Source: an uncultured Erythrobacter sp.
GTDB lineage: Bacteria > Pseudomonadota > Alphaproteobacteria > Sphingomonadales > Sphingomonadaceae
DNA: 64,000 nt
Reading direction: 5' to 3'
Assembly (NCBI GenBank): GCA_947500645.1
Contig: CANMSD010000001.1
Span: 744,001-808,000 of the forward strand
The first letter of the stretch is position 1. Each line of letters begins with the position of its first letter. The position numbers and the translations under genes were made by a program. Shown in pieces: positions 1 to 8,698 of this stretch. Below the pieces are notes generated by a model. The model had not been told where the DNA came from, searched no databases, and was given only the letters and a program-made list of their open reading frames with translations.

Positions 1-38
1 CGAAACGCTTCGGCGATCATCTGAAAGTCGGTGACCAT
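1..38 (-). CDS. 5' end of an unidentified gene, probably next step of CDP-sugar synthesis (partial)
   Basis: An ATG at 36-38 on the minus strand opens a frame that runs off the window edge, giving only MVTDFQMIAEAFR. It begins five bases after the stop codon of the glucose-1-phosphate cytidylyltransferase gene, so the two are probably co-transcribed. In many O-antigen loci the gene after rfbF encodes CDP-glucose 4,6-dehydratase (rfbG), but thirteen residues are too few to confirm this. The function is inferred from context only. Confidence 0.4.
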   Translation of the reverse strand, partial: MVTDFQMIAEAF

Positions 39-42
39 GCCG

Positions 43-864
43 TCAGGCGCTCATCAGTTCAGTTGGCATGTCCGTACTGGTGACCGCCTTGCCATTCTCG
101 AAGTCCATCCATGGCGGAAGGTCTTGCGAGCCGAGCTTCTCAAGCGTCTCGCGATCGCGAATAGTGTCCATCGGATGCCAAAATCCGTAGTGTTTGAACG
201 CCATCAGCTCACCATCATGGGCCAGCTTGGTCAGCGGCTGTTTCTCCAGCGGCTCCTCGTCTCCCGTGAGGTAATCGAGAACAGCTGGCTCGAATACAAA
301 GAAGCCACCGTTGATCCACGTCTCGTGCTTTTGGACCTTTTCGGTAAACTCCGTCACCTTGCTCCCCGAGAGCTCAAGATTGCCGAAACGCGCAGGTGGC
401 TGGACCGCAGTGACGGTCGCGAGCTTGCCATGGGATTTGTGGAAGTCGACCAACGCCTCGATATCGACGTTGCCTACACCATCCGAGTAAGTGACCATAA
501 ATGGCTCATCGCCGATCCAGTCACGCAAGCGGCGAATACGTCCACCAGTCATGGTGGATAACCCGGTATCGACTACAGAAACGCGCCAGTTCAGCTTGCT
601 GGTAGGGCGCAGGTTCATCTCACCATCGCCGATGCCGACCGTGAAATCATTATTCATCAGGTGCAGGTCCTGGAAGAACTTCTTGATCAACATCGCCTTG
701 TAACCACAGGCAACGACGAAATCGCCGAACCCAAAACGGTCGTAAATGTCCATGACGTGGAGCATGATTGGCCGCCCGGCGACCTCCACCATCGGTTTAG
801 GGATACGGGTCGTTTCCTCTGCCAGACGAGAGCCGAGCCCTCCGGCAAGCAAGACAACCTTCAT
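43..864 (-). CDS. rfbF: Glucose-1-phosphate cytidylyltransferase
   Basis: Transfers CMP from CTP to glucose-1-phosphate to give CDP-glucose, the entry compound for CDP-3,6-dideoxyhexoses and related sugars of surface polysaccharides. The 273-residue cytosolic protein opens with the nucleotidyltransferase signature LAGGLGSRL, followed by IPKPMVEVAGRPI, and carries VTYSDGVGNVD with the metal-binding Asp, plus ETWINGGFFVFEP and FWHPMDTIRDR, all typical of RfbF. Length is close to the family norm (about 257). An unknown gene starts five bases downstream. The upstream gene on the same strand ends in a likely terminator, so rfbF probably has its own promoter in 865-982. Confidence in the family is high; the final sugar is unknown. 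Confidence 0.93.
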   Translation of the reverse strand: MKVVLLAGGLGSRLAEETTRIPKPMVEVAGRPIMLHVMDIYDRFGFGDFVVACGYKAMLIKKFFQDLHLMNNDFTVGIGDGEMNLRPTSKLNWRVSVVDTGLSTMTGGRIRRLRDWIGDEPFMVTYSDGVGNVDIEALVDFHKSHGKLATVTAVQPPARFGNLELSGSKVTEFTEKVQKHETWINGGFFVFEPAVLDYLTGDEEPLEKQPLTKLAHDGELMAFKHYGFWHPMDTIRDRETLEKLGSQDLPPWMDFENGKAVTSTDMPTELMSA

Positions 865-982
865 CGCTTTTCCCCTCTATCGCTTCGAAACAAGACGTTG
901 GAAAATGTCTTTCCGATATCTTGGACTCTAAGCGAGGAGGCGCACACGCCGAAATGGTCATCGGGGGTAGGCAGCTTTAGCC

Positions 983-1001
983 AAAAATTGCCCCAAGGGG
1001 C
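983..1001 (-). terminator. Intrinsic terminator after the GT-C glycosyltransferase gene
   Basis: Read on the minus strand, GCCCC-TT-GGGGC (1001 to 990) is followed within two bases by a run of five T (987 to 983). It lies just past the stop codon of the gene ending at 1008, the expected place for a Rho-independent terminator. The stem is short, so strength is uncertain. Confidence 0.55.
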
Positions 1002-1007
1002 TACTAC

Positions 1008-2576
1008 CTACTCGGGACGAGATGATTCCGGGGCGACGTAAAGGTCAAAGCCGTCGGCAACTCGCTGATTTTCATACGCGATATATCCGCGGCTCTGGGC
1101 ATATTCTGCCAATGCCTTTTCGATCGGCTCCGCACGATTAACCAGGATTCCCGCAGGTGGATCGGCATCGAAGAACGCTTCAAGGCCTGAGGGAGATGTC
1201 GTGCGATAATAGCGACTATCGTCGTCCGGGAGGTACGGGGCCACCCGGTAGACGAATTGCCCGGCTGCAAACTCGGGATAGATCGAATATCCGCCTTCCA
1301 ACGCAAATAGCGGCGTGAGCGTCGCAATCCGCGCCCCAGGTTGAAGGCCTGCCCCCTGCCCTGCAACCGCCACTTCGCGCTTCAATGCAATGCTCTCCCA
1401 CTTTCCTGGATTGGCAAATTGCATCAATCCAGGAGCGATCCTGGACGCTCCGAGGGCAAGTGAAGTTACGGCGATTGCCAGCATTACTGGAACGAGGATC
1501 TTTGCCCCCTCGCCCTCCCCTGAAACAAACCTTGCGAGCACGATGAAGAGCAGAATTAAGAACGGGATCGGCGGCACGAAATATTGTTGAAATGAGGGGG
1601 ACGGCACGAAGGCGACTGCCACACTGCATCCTAGCAATATCGTGAGGAGGATCACCCGCCAATCGAACAGGGGCCGAAGACCAGACCGAGTGATAGTCGC
1701 AAAGACCATACCCACTATCGCCGCAATTACGAGAAGAGTCGCACTCGCAAACCAGATTTGCTCGGCGAGCAGGATCTTAGCCGCCAATCCCACGACTTTC
1801 GGCTCGTCCACATTCTGCCAATATGCTGGCTGCAACTCGGTAAAGTACCGCAAAGTGTGCGCCAGGAAACCTTCCGGGTCGAGCGCGAGATGCGCCAGCG
1901 TCGGCAGGCCGCCAATCGCTCCGCCTATTGCCAGTGGGAGAAAAGCCGATTTTATACGGTCACTTAAAGGACGGGTAGACGGCGCAAGCAGCGTTACTAG
2001 CGCGAAGGTGGGCGCGAGCATGATGAAATTGGCCTTCATGCCAATCGTCAACGAAACCAACAAGCCCGCGAAGAACGCTTCCGCCTTGCTTCCGCGCGAT
2101 TCATCCAAAGCGCCAAGCAGGAAGTAAAAGGCGAAGAATATCAGCGGAATAGGGAGGAAATTGTTACTGACCAACATCCCGGCTGTGCCCAACAACAATA
2201 CGTTGCCAAGCAGCAGGGCGGAGCTAGCAAAAAACACATGGAGTCCTAAGCCCAACCGGCGGACGATCAGCCAGAGGCCAAGGATTGCAGCCAACCATGC
2301 GGCCAGCACCAAAAGTCGACCGAAAAGCAGGTAATATTCGGTGCCGGTAATCGCGAAAACCCCACCGAGAAGGTAAGCGAGGTTCGGCAGGTGGTTATAT
2401 CCAAGGTCACGATAGAGATCGCCATTGCCTAGCTGGCTGGCAACCGAAACGAACATGTTCTCATCGCGATTGAGCGGATAAGATAAAAGACGACCGGCAA
2501 GCCCAATAAGGGCGAGCGCCAGCACGGCGAATCCAATATTGGTCGCCCTTGAGCCAATGAAAGGCTCTGAACTCAC
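1008..2576 (-). CDS. Polytopic membrane glycosyltransferase, GT-C / GT39-like
   Basis: Predicted inner-membrane glycosyltransferase of the GT-C fold, which uses a polyprenyl-phosphate sugar on the periplasmic side. There are about ten hydrophobic segments and a soluble C-terminal part of roughly 150 residues. After the first membrane helix comes SYPLNRDENMF, matching the first-loop acidic (Asp-Glu) motif of GT39/ArnT-like enzymes. The frame is open up to a TTG at 2705, but that long N-terminus looks non-coding. I prefer the GTG at 2576, which follows GTGGA and places the first helix about 13 residues in; the GTG at 2585 is an alternative. It stands alone on its strand, divergent from the GT4 gene at 2816. 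Acceptor and donor are unknown. Confidence 0.75.
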   Translation of the reverse strand: MSSEPFIGSRATNIGFAVLALALIGLAGRLLSYPLNRDENMFVSVASQLGNGDLYRDLGYNHLPNLAYLLGGVFAITGTEYYLLFGRLLVLAAWLAAILGLWLIVRRLGLGLHVFFASSALLLGNVLLLGTAGMLVSNNFLPIPLIFFAFYFLLGALDESRGSKAEAFFAGLLVSLTIGMKANFIMLAPTFALVTLLAPSTRPLSDRIKSAFLPLAIGGAIGGLPTLAHLALDPEGFLAHTLRYFTELQPAYWQNVDEPKVVGLAAKILLAEQIWFASATLLVIAAIVGMVFATITRSGLRPLFDWRVILLTILLGCSVAVAFVPSPSFQQYFVPPIPFLILLFIVLARFVSGEGEGAKILVPVMLAIAVTSLALGASRIAPGLMQFANPGKWESIALKREVAVAGQGAGLQPGARIATLTPLFALEGGYSIYPEFAAGQFVYRVAPYLPDDDSRYYRTTSPSGLEAFFDADPPAGILVNRAEPIEKALAEYAQSRGYIAYENQRVADGFDLYVAPESSRPE

Positions 2577-2815
2577 AGTATCCACGCGCTCTATCGACAA
2601 ACGACCAAATGCTCCTGCTGCCACCGTGATGACCCGTGTTGCGACGACTTGCGAGGGCAAAGATGGCTTAACCAATCCGGATGGGTGGTGAAAAACGGGT
2701 AGCAAGCGAGTCGGAGAAGCCCTCTCTCAAAAAGGGGTTAGACCGAATGCACTCGCTCAATACCGCAGCAGTCGTGCTAGTCACTCGACGAGAACAACTA
2801 GGGTGATCTTGCGAA

Positions 2816-3946
2816 TTGATCGACAGGCACGTTGCAATTTTGGTTTCTGCACTCGGCGCCGGCGGGGCCGAGCGCGTGATCGCACAACTTGCGCAACACT
2901 GTGCAAGACTCGGCTATACGATCAGCGTGATCACCTTCGACAGCGCTGATGATCCGATTTACCACGATCTGCCAGATAGCGTTCGGCTGAGACGCCTGAA
3001 CTGCCGAAAAGGCGGCTTCCAAGGGAATGTCCGACGCATCACTGAGTTAAGGGGCACGCTAAAACAGATAAAGCCCGATCTGCTGATCTCATTCCTGACA
3101 AAGAATAACCTGCTCGCTTCGGTAGCGACGACAGGCCTTCCCCTCAAATGGATCGCCTGCGAGCGCAACAACCCCGAGCGCCAGAATGCGCATCCGGCGT
3201 GGAACCGAATGCTCGACATCGCCTATCGCAAAGCCGACGCGATTGTGTGCCAGACCAGCGGCGTAACCCGCTGTTTTCCAGCGAGTGTTCAGGATGGCAT
3301 TTCGGTCATTCCCAATCCGATCACTCCGGTCACCTCGAAAGCTGCGGCATCGGGCAAACGCATCGCCGCAGTTGGTCGTCTCGACTGGCAAAAGGGCTTC
3401 GACAACCTCATCGATGCCTTCTCCGACGTCGCGCCAGATCATCCAGAGTGGTCGCTCGACATATGGGGTTCCGGCACCGAGCAATCCGCACTTCAGAAGC
3501 AGATCGCAGAACGCAAGATGGTTGGCCGCATCAATCTGCGCGGAACGTCTGATCAACCCGGCGGGTGGGTCGACGAAGCCGATTTGTTTGTACTTTCCTC
3601 GAGATATGAGGGGTTTCCAAACGTGTTGGGAGAAGCGCTGGCCGCTGGCCTCACTGTGATCGCAACCGATTGCGATTTTGGGCCGAAAGACATGGTCACG
3701 CATGGGCAAGATGGTTGGCTGGTTCCGACCGAAAGCCCGCACGCTCTCGCTGGAGCTCTAGATAAGTTGATGTCTGATGAGCCACTACGGAGGAAGCTAG
3801 CGCATGCTGCACCCGCCGCAGCCGCCCGATTTGCCCCTGAACATGTCATGAAACAGTGGGATGAGCTCATCGATCAAGTGACGAAACAGCGCCGTTTAAA
3901 GCGTGTCCAGAACCATAAACCCCGTCAGGTGCATCCGGCAGAATGA
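2816..3946 (+). CDS. GT4 family glycosyltransferase
   Basis: Retaining GT-B glycosyltransferase expected to add one sugar to the lipid-linked repeat at the cytosolic face. The N-terminus has LVSALGAGGAERVI, the glycine-rich acceptor loop, and the C-terminal half has VGRLDWQKGFDNLI and the E-x7-E motif (EGFPNVLGE) that binds the donor nucleotide. At 376 residues the length is normal. The start is a TTG at 2816; I see no in-frame ATG near it and only a weak ribosome site, so translation may be modest. Its stop overlaps the ATP-grasp gene by four bases. Donor and acceptor cannot be told. Confidence 0.88.
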   Translation: MIDRHVAILVSALGAGGAERVIAQLAQHCARLGYTISVITFDSADDPIYHDLPDSVRLRRLNCRKGGFQGNVRRITELRGTLKQIKPDLLISFLTKNNLLASVATTGLPLKWIACERNNPERQNAHPAWNRMLDIAYRKADAIVCQTSGVTRCFPASVQDGISVIPNPITPVTSKAAASGKRIAAVGRLDWQKGFDNLIDAFSDVAPDHPEWSLDIWGSGTEQSALQKQIAERKMVGRINLRGTSDQPGGWVDEADLFVLSSRYEGFPNVLGEALAAGLTVIATDCDFGPKDMVTHGQDGWLVPTESPHALAGALDKLMSDEPLRRKLAHAAPAAAARFAPEHVMKQWDELIDQVTKQRRLKRVQNHKPRQVHPAE

Positions 3947-4914
3947 GCAACGATATCATTCCCATACTCTTCACCTCGGCAGGGCGTAGGGTTGAGTTGA
4001 CAAGATGCTTTCGAGCGGCTGCCCAGCGCCTCGGTCTCCAGGCAGAAGTGCATGCTTGCGATCTTGATCCCGAGCTCAGCGCCGCCTGCAACGACGCGGA
4101 TAGATCATTCGTCGTTCCTCGCTGCACCGATCCGGATTATATCGACATCCTGTTCGAATATTGCCGCGAGCACTCGATCCGGCTGGTGATCCCGACGATC
4201 GACCCGGAGCTGAACGCCCTCGCTCTCGCCCGCGAACGCTTCGCGGCCATTGGCACATGGCTGCATGTCAGCGGACCTGAAACAATCGCAATCGTGCGCG
4301 ACAAGGCAAAGACCACTGAAGTGCTACGTGAGGGCGGCGTGCCTGTGCCTCAAACGGGAACAATCGAGTCTCTGCGCGCATCGCCAGATGAATGGTCTTG
4401 GCCAGTCTTCGTGAAACCAGCCGGAGGCAGCGCAAGTCGCGGCATTGAGATACTCGATAGTCCGGCGCAGATCGCCACCGAATACCCAGAACCAATGATC
4501 GCTCAGGAGTTTCTGAAAGGCGACGAGTTCACCATCAACATCTATATCGACGCAGACGGAAAATTGGTCACTGCCATACCGCATAAGCGCCTTTCAATCA
4601 GAGCAGGCGAGGTCGAGAAAGGCCGCACGATGCGCCGCGCGGACATTCGCGATATAGCGGAGAAGCTGGTTGCCTCGCTGCCCGACCCAACCGGTGTCAT
4701 GTGTTTTCAGCTGATCGACGATGCGGACCAAGGGCCAAGAGTGTTCGAAATCAATGCGCGATTTGGCGGGGGCTACCCGCTGGCCGACCAGGCTGGCGGA
4801 CGTTTCGCCGATAGCCTGCTCGCAAGGATTACTGGCAAGCCTGAATGTGCAAGCGATGAGTGGCGCGAGAACGTGCTGATGATGCGCTATGACGCGGCTG
4901 TCTATCGTGATTGA
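3943..4914 (+). CDS. ATP-grasp family ligase (CarB-like)
   Basis: Predicted ATP-dependent carboxylate-amine or carboxylate-thiol ligase. The 323 residues show a Rossmann-like pre-ATP-grasp domain (FTSAGRRVELTR, residues 10-21, and HACDLDPELSAAC), then VFVKPAGGSASRGIEIL near residue 155, the ATP-lid loop, and FEINARFGGGYPL near 268, where Glu and Asn bind magnesium. It overlaps the glycosyltransferase by four bases and the HAD hydrolase by 26. ATP-grasp/HAD pairs of this kind are found in capsule and O-antigen loci, where they may attach an amino acid or other carboxylate to a sugar. That role is inference; substrate not predictable. Confidence 0.85.
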   Translation: MSNDIIPILFTSAGRRVELTRCFRAAAQRLGLQAEVHACDLDPELSAACNDADRSFVVPRCTDPDYIDILFEYCREHSIRLVIPTIDPELNALALARERFAAIGTWLHVSGPETIAIVRDKAKTTEVLREGGVPVPQTGTIESLRASPDEWSWPVFVKPAGGSASRGIEILDSPAQIATEYPEPMIAQEFLKGDEFTINIYIDADGKLVTAIPHKRLSIRAGEVEKGRTMRRADIRDIAEKLVASLPDPTGVMCFQLIDDADQGPRVFEINARFGGGYPLADQAGGRFADSLLARITGKPECASDEWRENVLMMRYDAAVYRD

Positions 4915-5596
4915 AACCGACGCTAGAGTTGTCGTTCTCGATCTCGACGACACGCTGTATCTCGAGCGGGATTTCGCTCGCAGCGGCTTCGTGGCAGTAG
5001 GCGAACATCTCGGTACACAAGTGGATAGCGACGCATTCGCTCGGACGTGCAGCGCGCTGCTCGAAACTGGTGCACGCCAGAATGTCTTCAATCTTGCTCT
5101 GCATGAATTTGGGATCAAGGACGAACCCGATCTGATCAAAGAGCTGGTCGCCGCATATCGCAGCCATTCTCCCACGATCAGCCTATGCAGCGACGCTGAA
5201 CGGTTTCTAGGCCGACTTGACGAAAGCACGACTGGCCTGATCAGCGACGGTCCAGAGCAGACCCAATCGGCCAAAGTCGCCGCGTTGGGACTAGGCGAGA
5301 GGATCGATCATATCTGCCTGACCGGCGCCTGGCCCGAGGGGTACGGAAAACCCCATCCTCGCGCCTTCGAGACGATCCAGCAGCGGACTGGCTTAGCTGG
5401 ATCGGAGCATGTCTATATCGCTGATAATGGCGCTAAGGACTTTCTCGCTCCGAAAGGTCTCGGCTGGCAGACTGTGCAGATCTTGCGGAGCGAGCGCGTT
5501 CATGACTGTTCCCCGCCCACGTCCGATCATGCAGCGGAAAATGTCATCACAACATTGGATGAGATAGAGCTGGTCGCATCAAGGGACACTGCCTAG
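4889..5596 (+). CDS. HAD family hydrolase
   Basis: Predicted phosphatase of the haloacid dehalogenase superfamily. Motif I is VVLDLDDTLY (Asp18 and Asp20 of this frame), motif II is in GLISDGPEQTQ, the lysine motif is GKPHPRAFE, and motif IV is YIADNGAKDF, where the usual GD-x(3,4)-D is partly altered. Length is 235. The ATG at 4889 overlaps the upstream gene by 26 bases; a GTG at 4907 would shorten this to eight. Co-translation with the ATP-grasp ligase suggests a shared substrate. The gene converges with the phosphoglycosyl transferase, and the two stop codons share the bases CTAG. Confidence 0.83.
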   Translation: MTRLSIVIETDARVVVLDLDDTLYLERDFARSGFVAVGEHLGTQVDSDAFARTCSALLETGARQNVFNLALHEFGIKDEPDLIKELVAAYRSHSPTISLCSDAERFLGRLDESTTGLISDGPEQTQSAKVAALGLGERIDHICLTGAWPEGYGKPHPRAFETIQQRTGLAGSEHVYIADNGAKDFLAPKGLGWQTVQILRSERVHDCSPPTSDHAAENVITTLDEIELVASRDTA

Positions 5597-6186
5597 CGAG
5601 GCGTCTCGTCGCTCGCTCGCTCCGGTGCTTGCGAGACCTGCGTTTCACGCTCACCAAAAACCATCACGAACAACGTGCGCAACAATATTTGAGCATTGAG
5701 CCTCCAGCTCTCATTTGCGACGTACCACAGGTCCAGATCGATCTTTCTGTCGAGAGAAAGCCGAGTGTTCCCATTCACCTGCGACCAACCGGTCAGGCCG
5801 GGGCGCACCTTACCTCGGGCTACGCCGCGCGCACCAAGATCCTCAATCGTCTCCGGCAGAAGCGGTCGCGGACCAACAAAAGCCAAGTCCCCGGCAACGA
5901 TGTTGACCAGTCCAGGCAGTTCGTCGAGCCTACTGCGCCTCAGGAACCGACCGAAAGCCGTGACACGCTCATCATCGGGCAGCAGCGATCCGTCGCTTGC
6001 GCGACTATCGCGCATGCTGCGCAGTTTGAGCATGATGAAGGGCTCTCCGCCGAGGCCGCTGCGTTCCTGTCTAAAGATAACCGGAGAACCCATAGTGACC
6101 AGGACGATCAAGGATAAAGCCACGATCACCGGTGATAGCAAAACCAGCAGCACGACCGCGCATATCCGGGTGATCAGATTGCCCAT
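5593..6186 (-). CDS. Phosphoglycosyl transferase (bacterial sugar transferase, PglC-like)
   Basis: Starts the lipid-linked glycan by moving a sugar phosphate from a UDP-sugar to undecaprenyl phosphate at the inner face of the cytoplasmic membrane. From the ATG at 6186 the protein has 197 residues: one re-entrant hydrophobic helix (residues 8-32), PVIFRQERSGLGGEPF, the catalytic Asp-Glu pair in SRLDELPGLVN (88-89), and FVGPRPLLPE. This is the minimal monotopic PglC/WcaJ catalytic unit without the extra N-terminal domains of the large enzymes. The reading frame is open to 6465 but that part overlaps the upstream kinase gene; the ATG at 6186 follows an AAGGA site and lies 28 bases past the kinase stop. 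PglC-like size fits a 4-amino-6-deoxy first sugar. Confidence 0.88.
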   Translation of the reverse strand: MGNLITRICAVVLLVLLSPVIVALSLIVLVTMGSPVIFRQERSGLGGEPFIMLKLRSMRDSRASDGSLLPDDERVTAFGRFLRRSRLDELPGLVNIVAGDLAFVGPRPLLPETIEDLGARGVARGKVRPGLTGWSQVNGNTRLSLDRKIDLDLWYVANESWRLNAQILLRTLFVMVFGERETQVSQAPERASDETPR

Positions 6187-6214
6187 CGCAAATGTCCTTG
6201 CCGCTTCACGGCCC

Positions 6215-8527
6215 TCAGACAGCCTCGGGCTTGCGACCAAAAAACCGTGCGATCCGATCGCGTAGAGTTTCGAACCCACTCGGCGGGTCGTAATAGCTCG
6301 AGTAATAGTCGGATGAGTCGACATAGAACTGTACAGAATCGCCATAGCGACGCCGCGCATGCTCGGCGTAATCAACGTGGTCGAAAATGATGCCGCTCGC
6401 GCGGAAGCTGAGCAATTGCAGCGCAGCACGCATCTGCTCGCCCGTAGTGCGGCCCCAACGCGCAACCATTACCGTTTGGTCGGCGTAGTCGCACATTGCG
6501 CGTGCATCGCGAACCGCGAGTGCTGCGGGAGCATTGATGACGATGAAATCGAACCGCTCGCGCAGGACCGCGATCAGATCGATCAATGTCCGAGACGAGA
6601 TCATCGAATTGGGATGATCGACCTTGCGGTTGGCACTGAGGACGCTGACCGTTTGAGTCTCTTCGCGCTGTCCATCTTCCGTCTCGCGATCATCGACCGA
6701 TTGCGGAAGAAGCGCATCGAGTTCGATTTTGCCAGCTATAAGATCAAGCAGGTCGGGAGCGTCGATCTTGTCCTGCAATTGTTGCAACAATCCGCGTTTA
6801 CGAAGATCGAGATCGAGCACGAGGGTTCGGTCACCGATTGCCGCACCCGCTGCCGCAAGCGTAACCGAAACAGTCGACTTGCCATCGCCCGGAAGCGGCG
6901 AAGTCACTAGCAGAACCTGAGCCCCGCCGGTTTGCCGCAGCGCCCTCACATCGGCGTATGCCGAACGAGCAACCTCAGCGAAAAGCGAATGAGGATCTTC
7001 GATAACGGGGCTGTCATTGGGATCACCGTCCAATTGCTCCTGCGGCATCAGCGGTAGCATACCGAAGGTCGGCAGATTGAAATGACGGCTTACATGAGCC
7101 GCAGTACGCAGGCGATCATCAAGGAATTCACGTAGGAACGCCAACATGAAGGCGAGCGTTAGCGACGCCAAAAGCGCAAACAGCGCTGTCTTGAACGGCG
7201 ATGGCGCGACCGGATCATAGCTAGGCACGGCGGTTGACACGACAGAAGATGAAACGCCTTCGAGCTGCATTTGCGCGCGAACCTGCTCAACACGGTCGGC
7301 AATCGACTGATACGCCTGGCCGGCCAAGTCCGAGGCGCGAACAAGTTCGTTCAGCTCGACCGAATTGGCGACATTCTGGAAGGCGCGCTGTTCAAGCGTC
7401 GAAGCGATGCCCGTCAGGCGCGCAGCAGTTGCCGCGTCACGGGATGCCTCACTTTGGGCGAGACCAACCAGCCGCTCCGCATTCGCCGTATTCACTTCTG
7501 CAGCATTTGCTCGTGCACGGTCACGTTCAGTCTCGATATTGGCCTCAACCGCTGAAAGTTCGGACGTCACCCGGACCATGTCGGGATGGTTTGGGCCGAA
7601 ATTCGGAGCCATACGCGATTGCTCGGCAACCAATTGAGCACGCTGACGCTCTAGCTGATCGAGCGCAGGAGAGCTCGCCTGGGCGGTGCTGGAACTGGCG
7701 GCCGCAGCCGAGACTCCACCTGCGCGTGCCGCAGACCCGGCCCGTGCCGAGCTCGCACTCGCCGCAGCCGCAGCGATCCTGTTCAACTGGGAAAAGTCTT
7801 CAGATCCGCCCGCACCCACCAGCATCTGGTTCTCACGCCGGAAGTCCGCAACTTTCTGGGATGCATCGCGTGCCGTCTCACTGCGAACCTCCAGCTCATC
7901 TTCCAATTCGACGAGCAGTTCGGCGCGGCGTTCGTTGGCGATCGAGTTGCGAACATCGCCAACAGAAACAGGCAGCTGATTGGCGATTTCCGCGGCAAGC
8001 TCAGGTGACTTTGAAGTAACCGTCACGCGAAGAAGGTCCGAGTTTGCCTCGGTCGTAACATCGATCATCGACAGCAGCGTATTGGTCGCGCGTTGTTGGA
8101 GTTCGGCTGGCGTCCCTTGAGTATTGCCGATTTCGACCAGGAAATCGGGGTTCTCCAATAGATTTAGCTCAGCCAGGACAGCTTCGGCGGAAGAACGCGA
8201 GCGGTGTAGCCGCACGGAATTGGAGACGCGCTGATTGTTGCGCGACCCGATGTCCGCCTGGTTCAAACCGACCTCGTCAATCAACTCAACCTGCACGTGC
8301 GCGGTTGAGCGGTAGACTTTGTCAGACAGAAGCTGCTGGGTGAGGACGGCCAACGTCACGACCGTCACGATCGCTATAATCATAACCTTGTGCCTGCTCG
8401 CGACCCTGATCAGATCGCGCAGCGTCACCGGTGCATTATTGTCCGTCATGAACCCATTAGAATGGTATTGCGGCTGCACGGCGGCTGGAAGCGGAGCCTG
8501 ATTGGTCGGCGTTAGCGCTTTTGACAT
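6215..8527 (-). CDS. Wzc-like polysaccharide co-polymerase with tyrosine-autokinase domain
   Basis: Controls chain length and export in Wzy-dependent polysaccharide systems. Residues 34-65 hold the Wzz N-terminal part and first membrane helix, followed by a long periplasmic coiled-coil region with an Ala-Ser-rich stretch (251-287), a second membrane helix near 446-466, and a cytosolic kinase domain. The Walker A is SPLPGDGKST (543-552) and Walker A' is VLDLDLRKR (570-578). At the Walker B place the sequence is FIVINAPAA, with Asn665 where BY-kinases have Asp. The C-terminus bears a tyrosine cluster (Tyr728, 735, 741, 742, 745, 746) as in autophosphorylated family members. It is the first gene of an operon with the phosphoglycosyl transferase. 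The family is sure; kinase activity is not. Confidence 0.92.
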   Translation of the reverse strand: MSKALTPTNQAPLPAAVQPQYHSNGFMTDNNAPVTLRDLIRVASRHKVMIIAIVTVVTLAVLTQQLLSDKVYRSTAHVQVELIDEVGLNQADIGSRNNQRVSNSVRLHRSRSSAEAVLAELNLLENPDFLVEIGNTQGTPAELQQRATNTLLSMIDVTTEANSDLLRVTVTSKSPELAAEIANQLPVSVGDVRNSIANERRAELLVELEDELEVRSETARDASQKVADFRRENQMLVGAGGSEDFSQLNRIAAAAASASSARAGSAARAGGVSAAAASSSTAQASSPALDQLERQRAQLVAEQSRMAPNFGPNHPDMVRVTSELSAVEANIETERDRARANAAEVNTANAERLVGLAQSEASRDAATAARLTGIASTLEQRAFQNVANSVELNELVRASDLAGQAYQSIADRVEQVRAQMQLEGVSSSVVSTAVPSYDPVAPSPFKTALFALLASLTLAFMLAFLREFLDDRLRTAAHVSRHFNLPTFGMLPLMPQEQLDGDPNDSPVIEDPHSLFAEVARSAYADVRALRQTGGAQVLLVTSPLPGDGKSTVSVTLAAAGAAIGDRTLVLDLDLRKRGLLQQLQDKIDAPDLLDLIAGKIELDALLPQSVDDRETEDGQREETQTVSVLSANRKVDHPNSMISSRTLIDLIAVLRERFDFIVINAPAALAVRDARAMCDYADQTVMVARWGRTTGEQMRAALQLLSFRASGIIFDHVDYAEHARRRYGDSVQFYVDSSDYYSSYYDPPSGFETLRDRIARFFGRKPEAV

Positions 8528-8698
8528 TCGGTACTTCCAGTCTGCTCAATCATTCCCAGATCCGCGAAACAGCCCTGGCGACGGTACACTGACAGCCGCG
8601 AAGACTAGAGCGTGCATTATGAGGAAAATCGGCAACCAATCATAACGGGCAAAGGGGGAGGTCGTGGGTCATTCATCTTAGCCCTTTCGGCTGGTCCA

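Noticed and set aside
6187..6465. N-terminal extension of the phosphoglycosyl transferase
   Set aside because: Lies within the Wzc coding region in another frame; family length and a ribosome site support the start at 6186.
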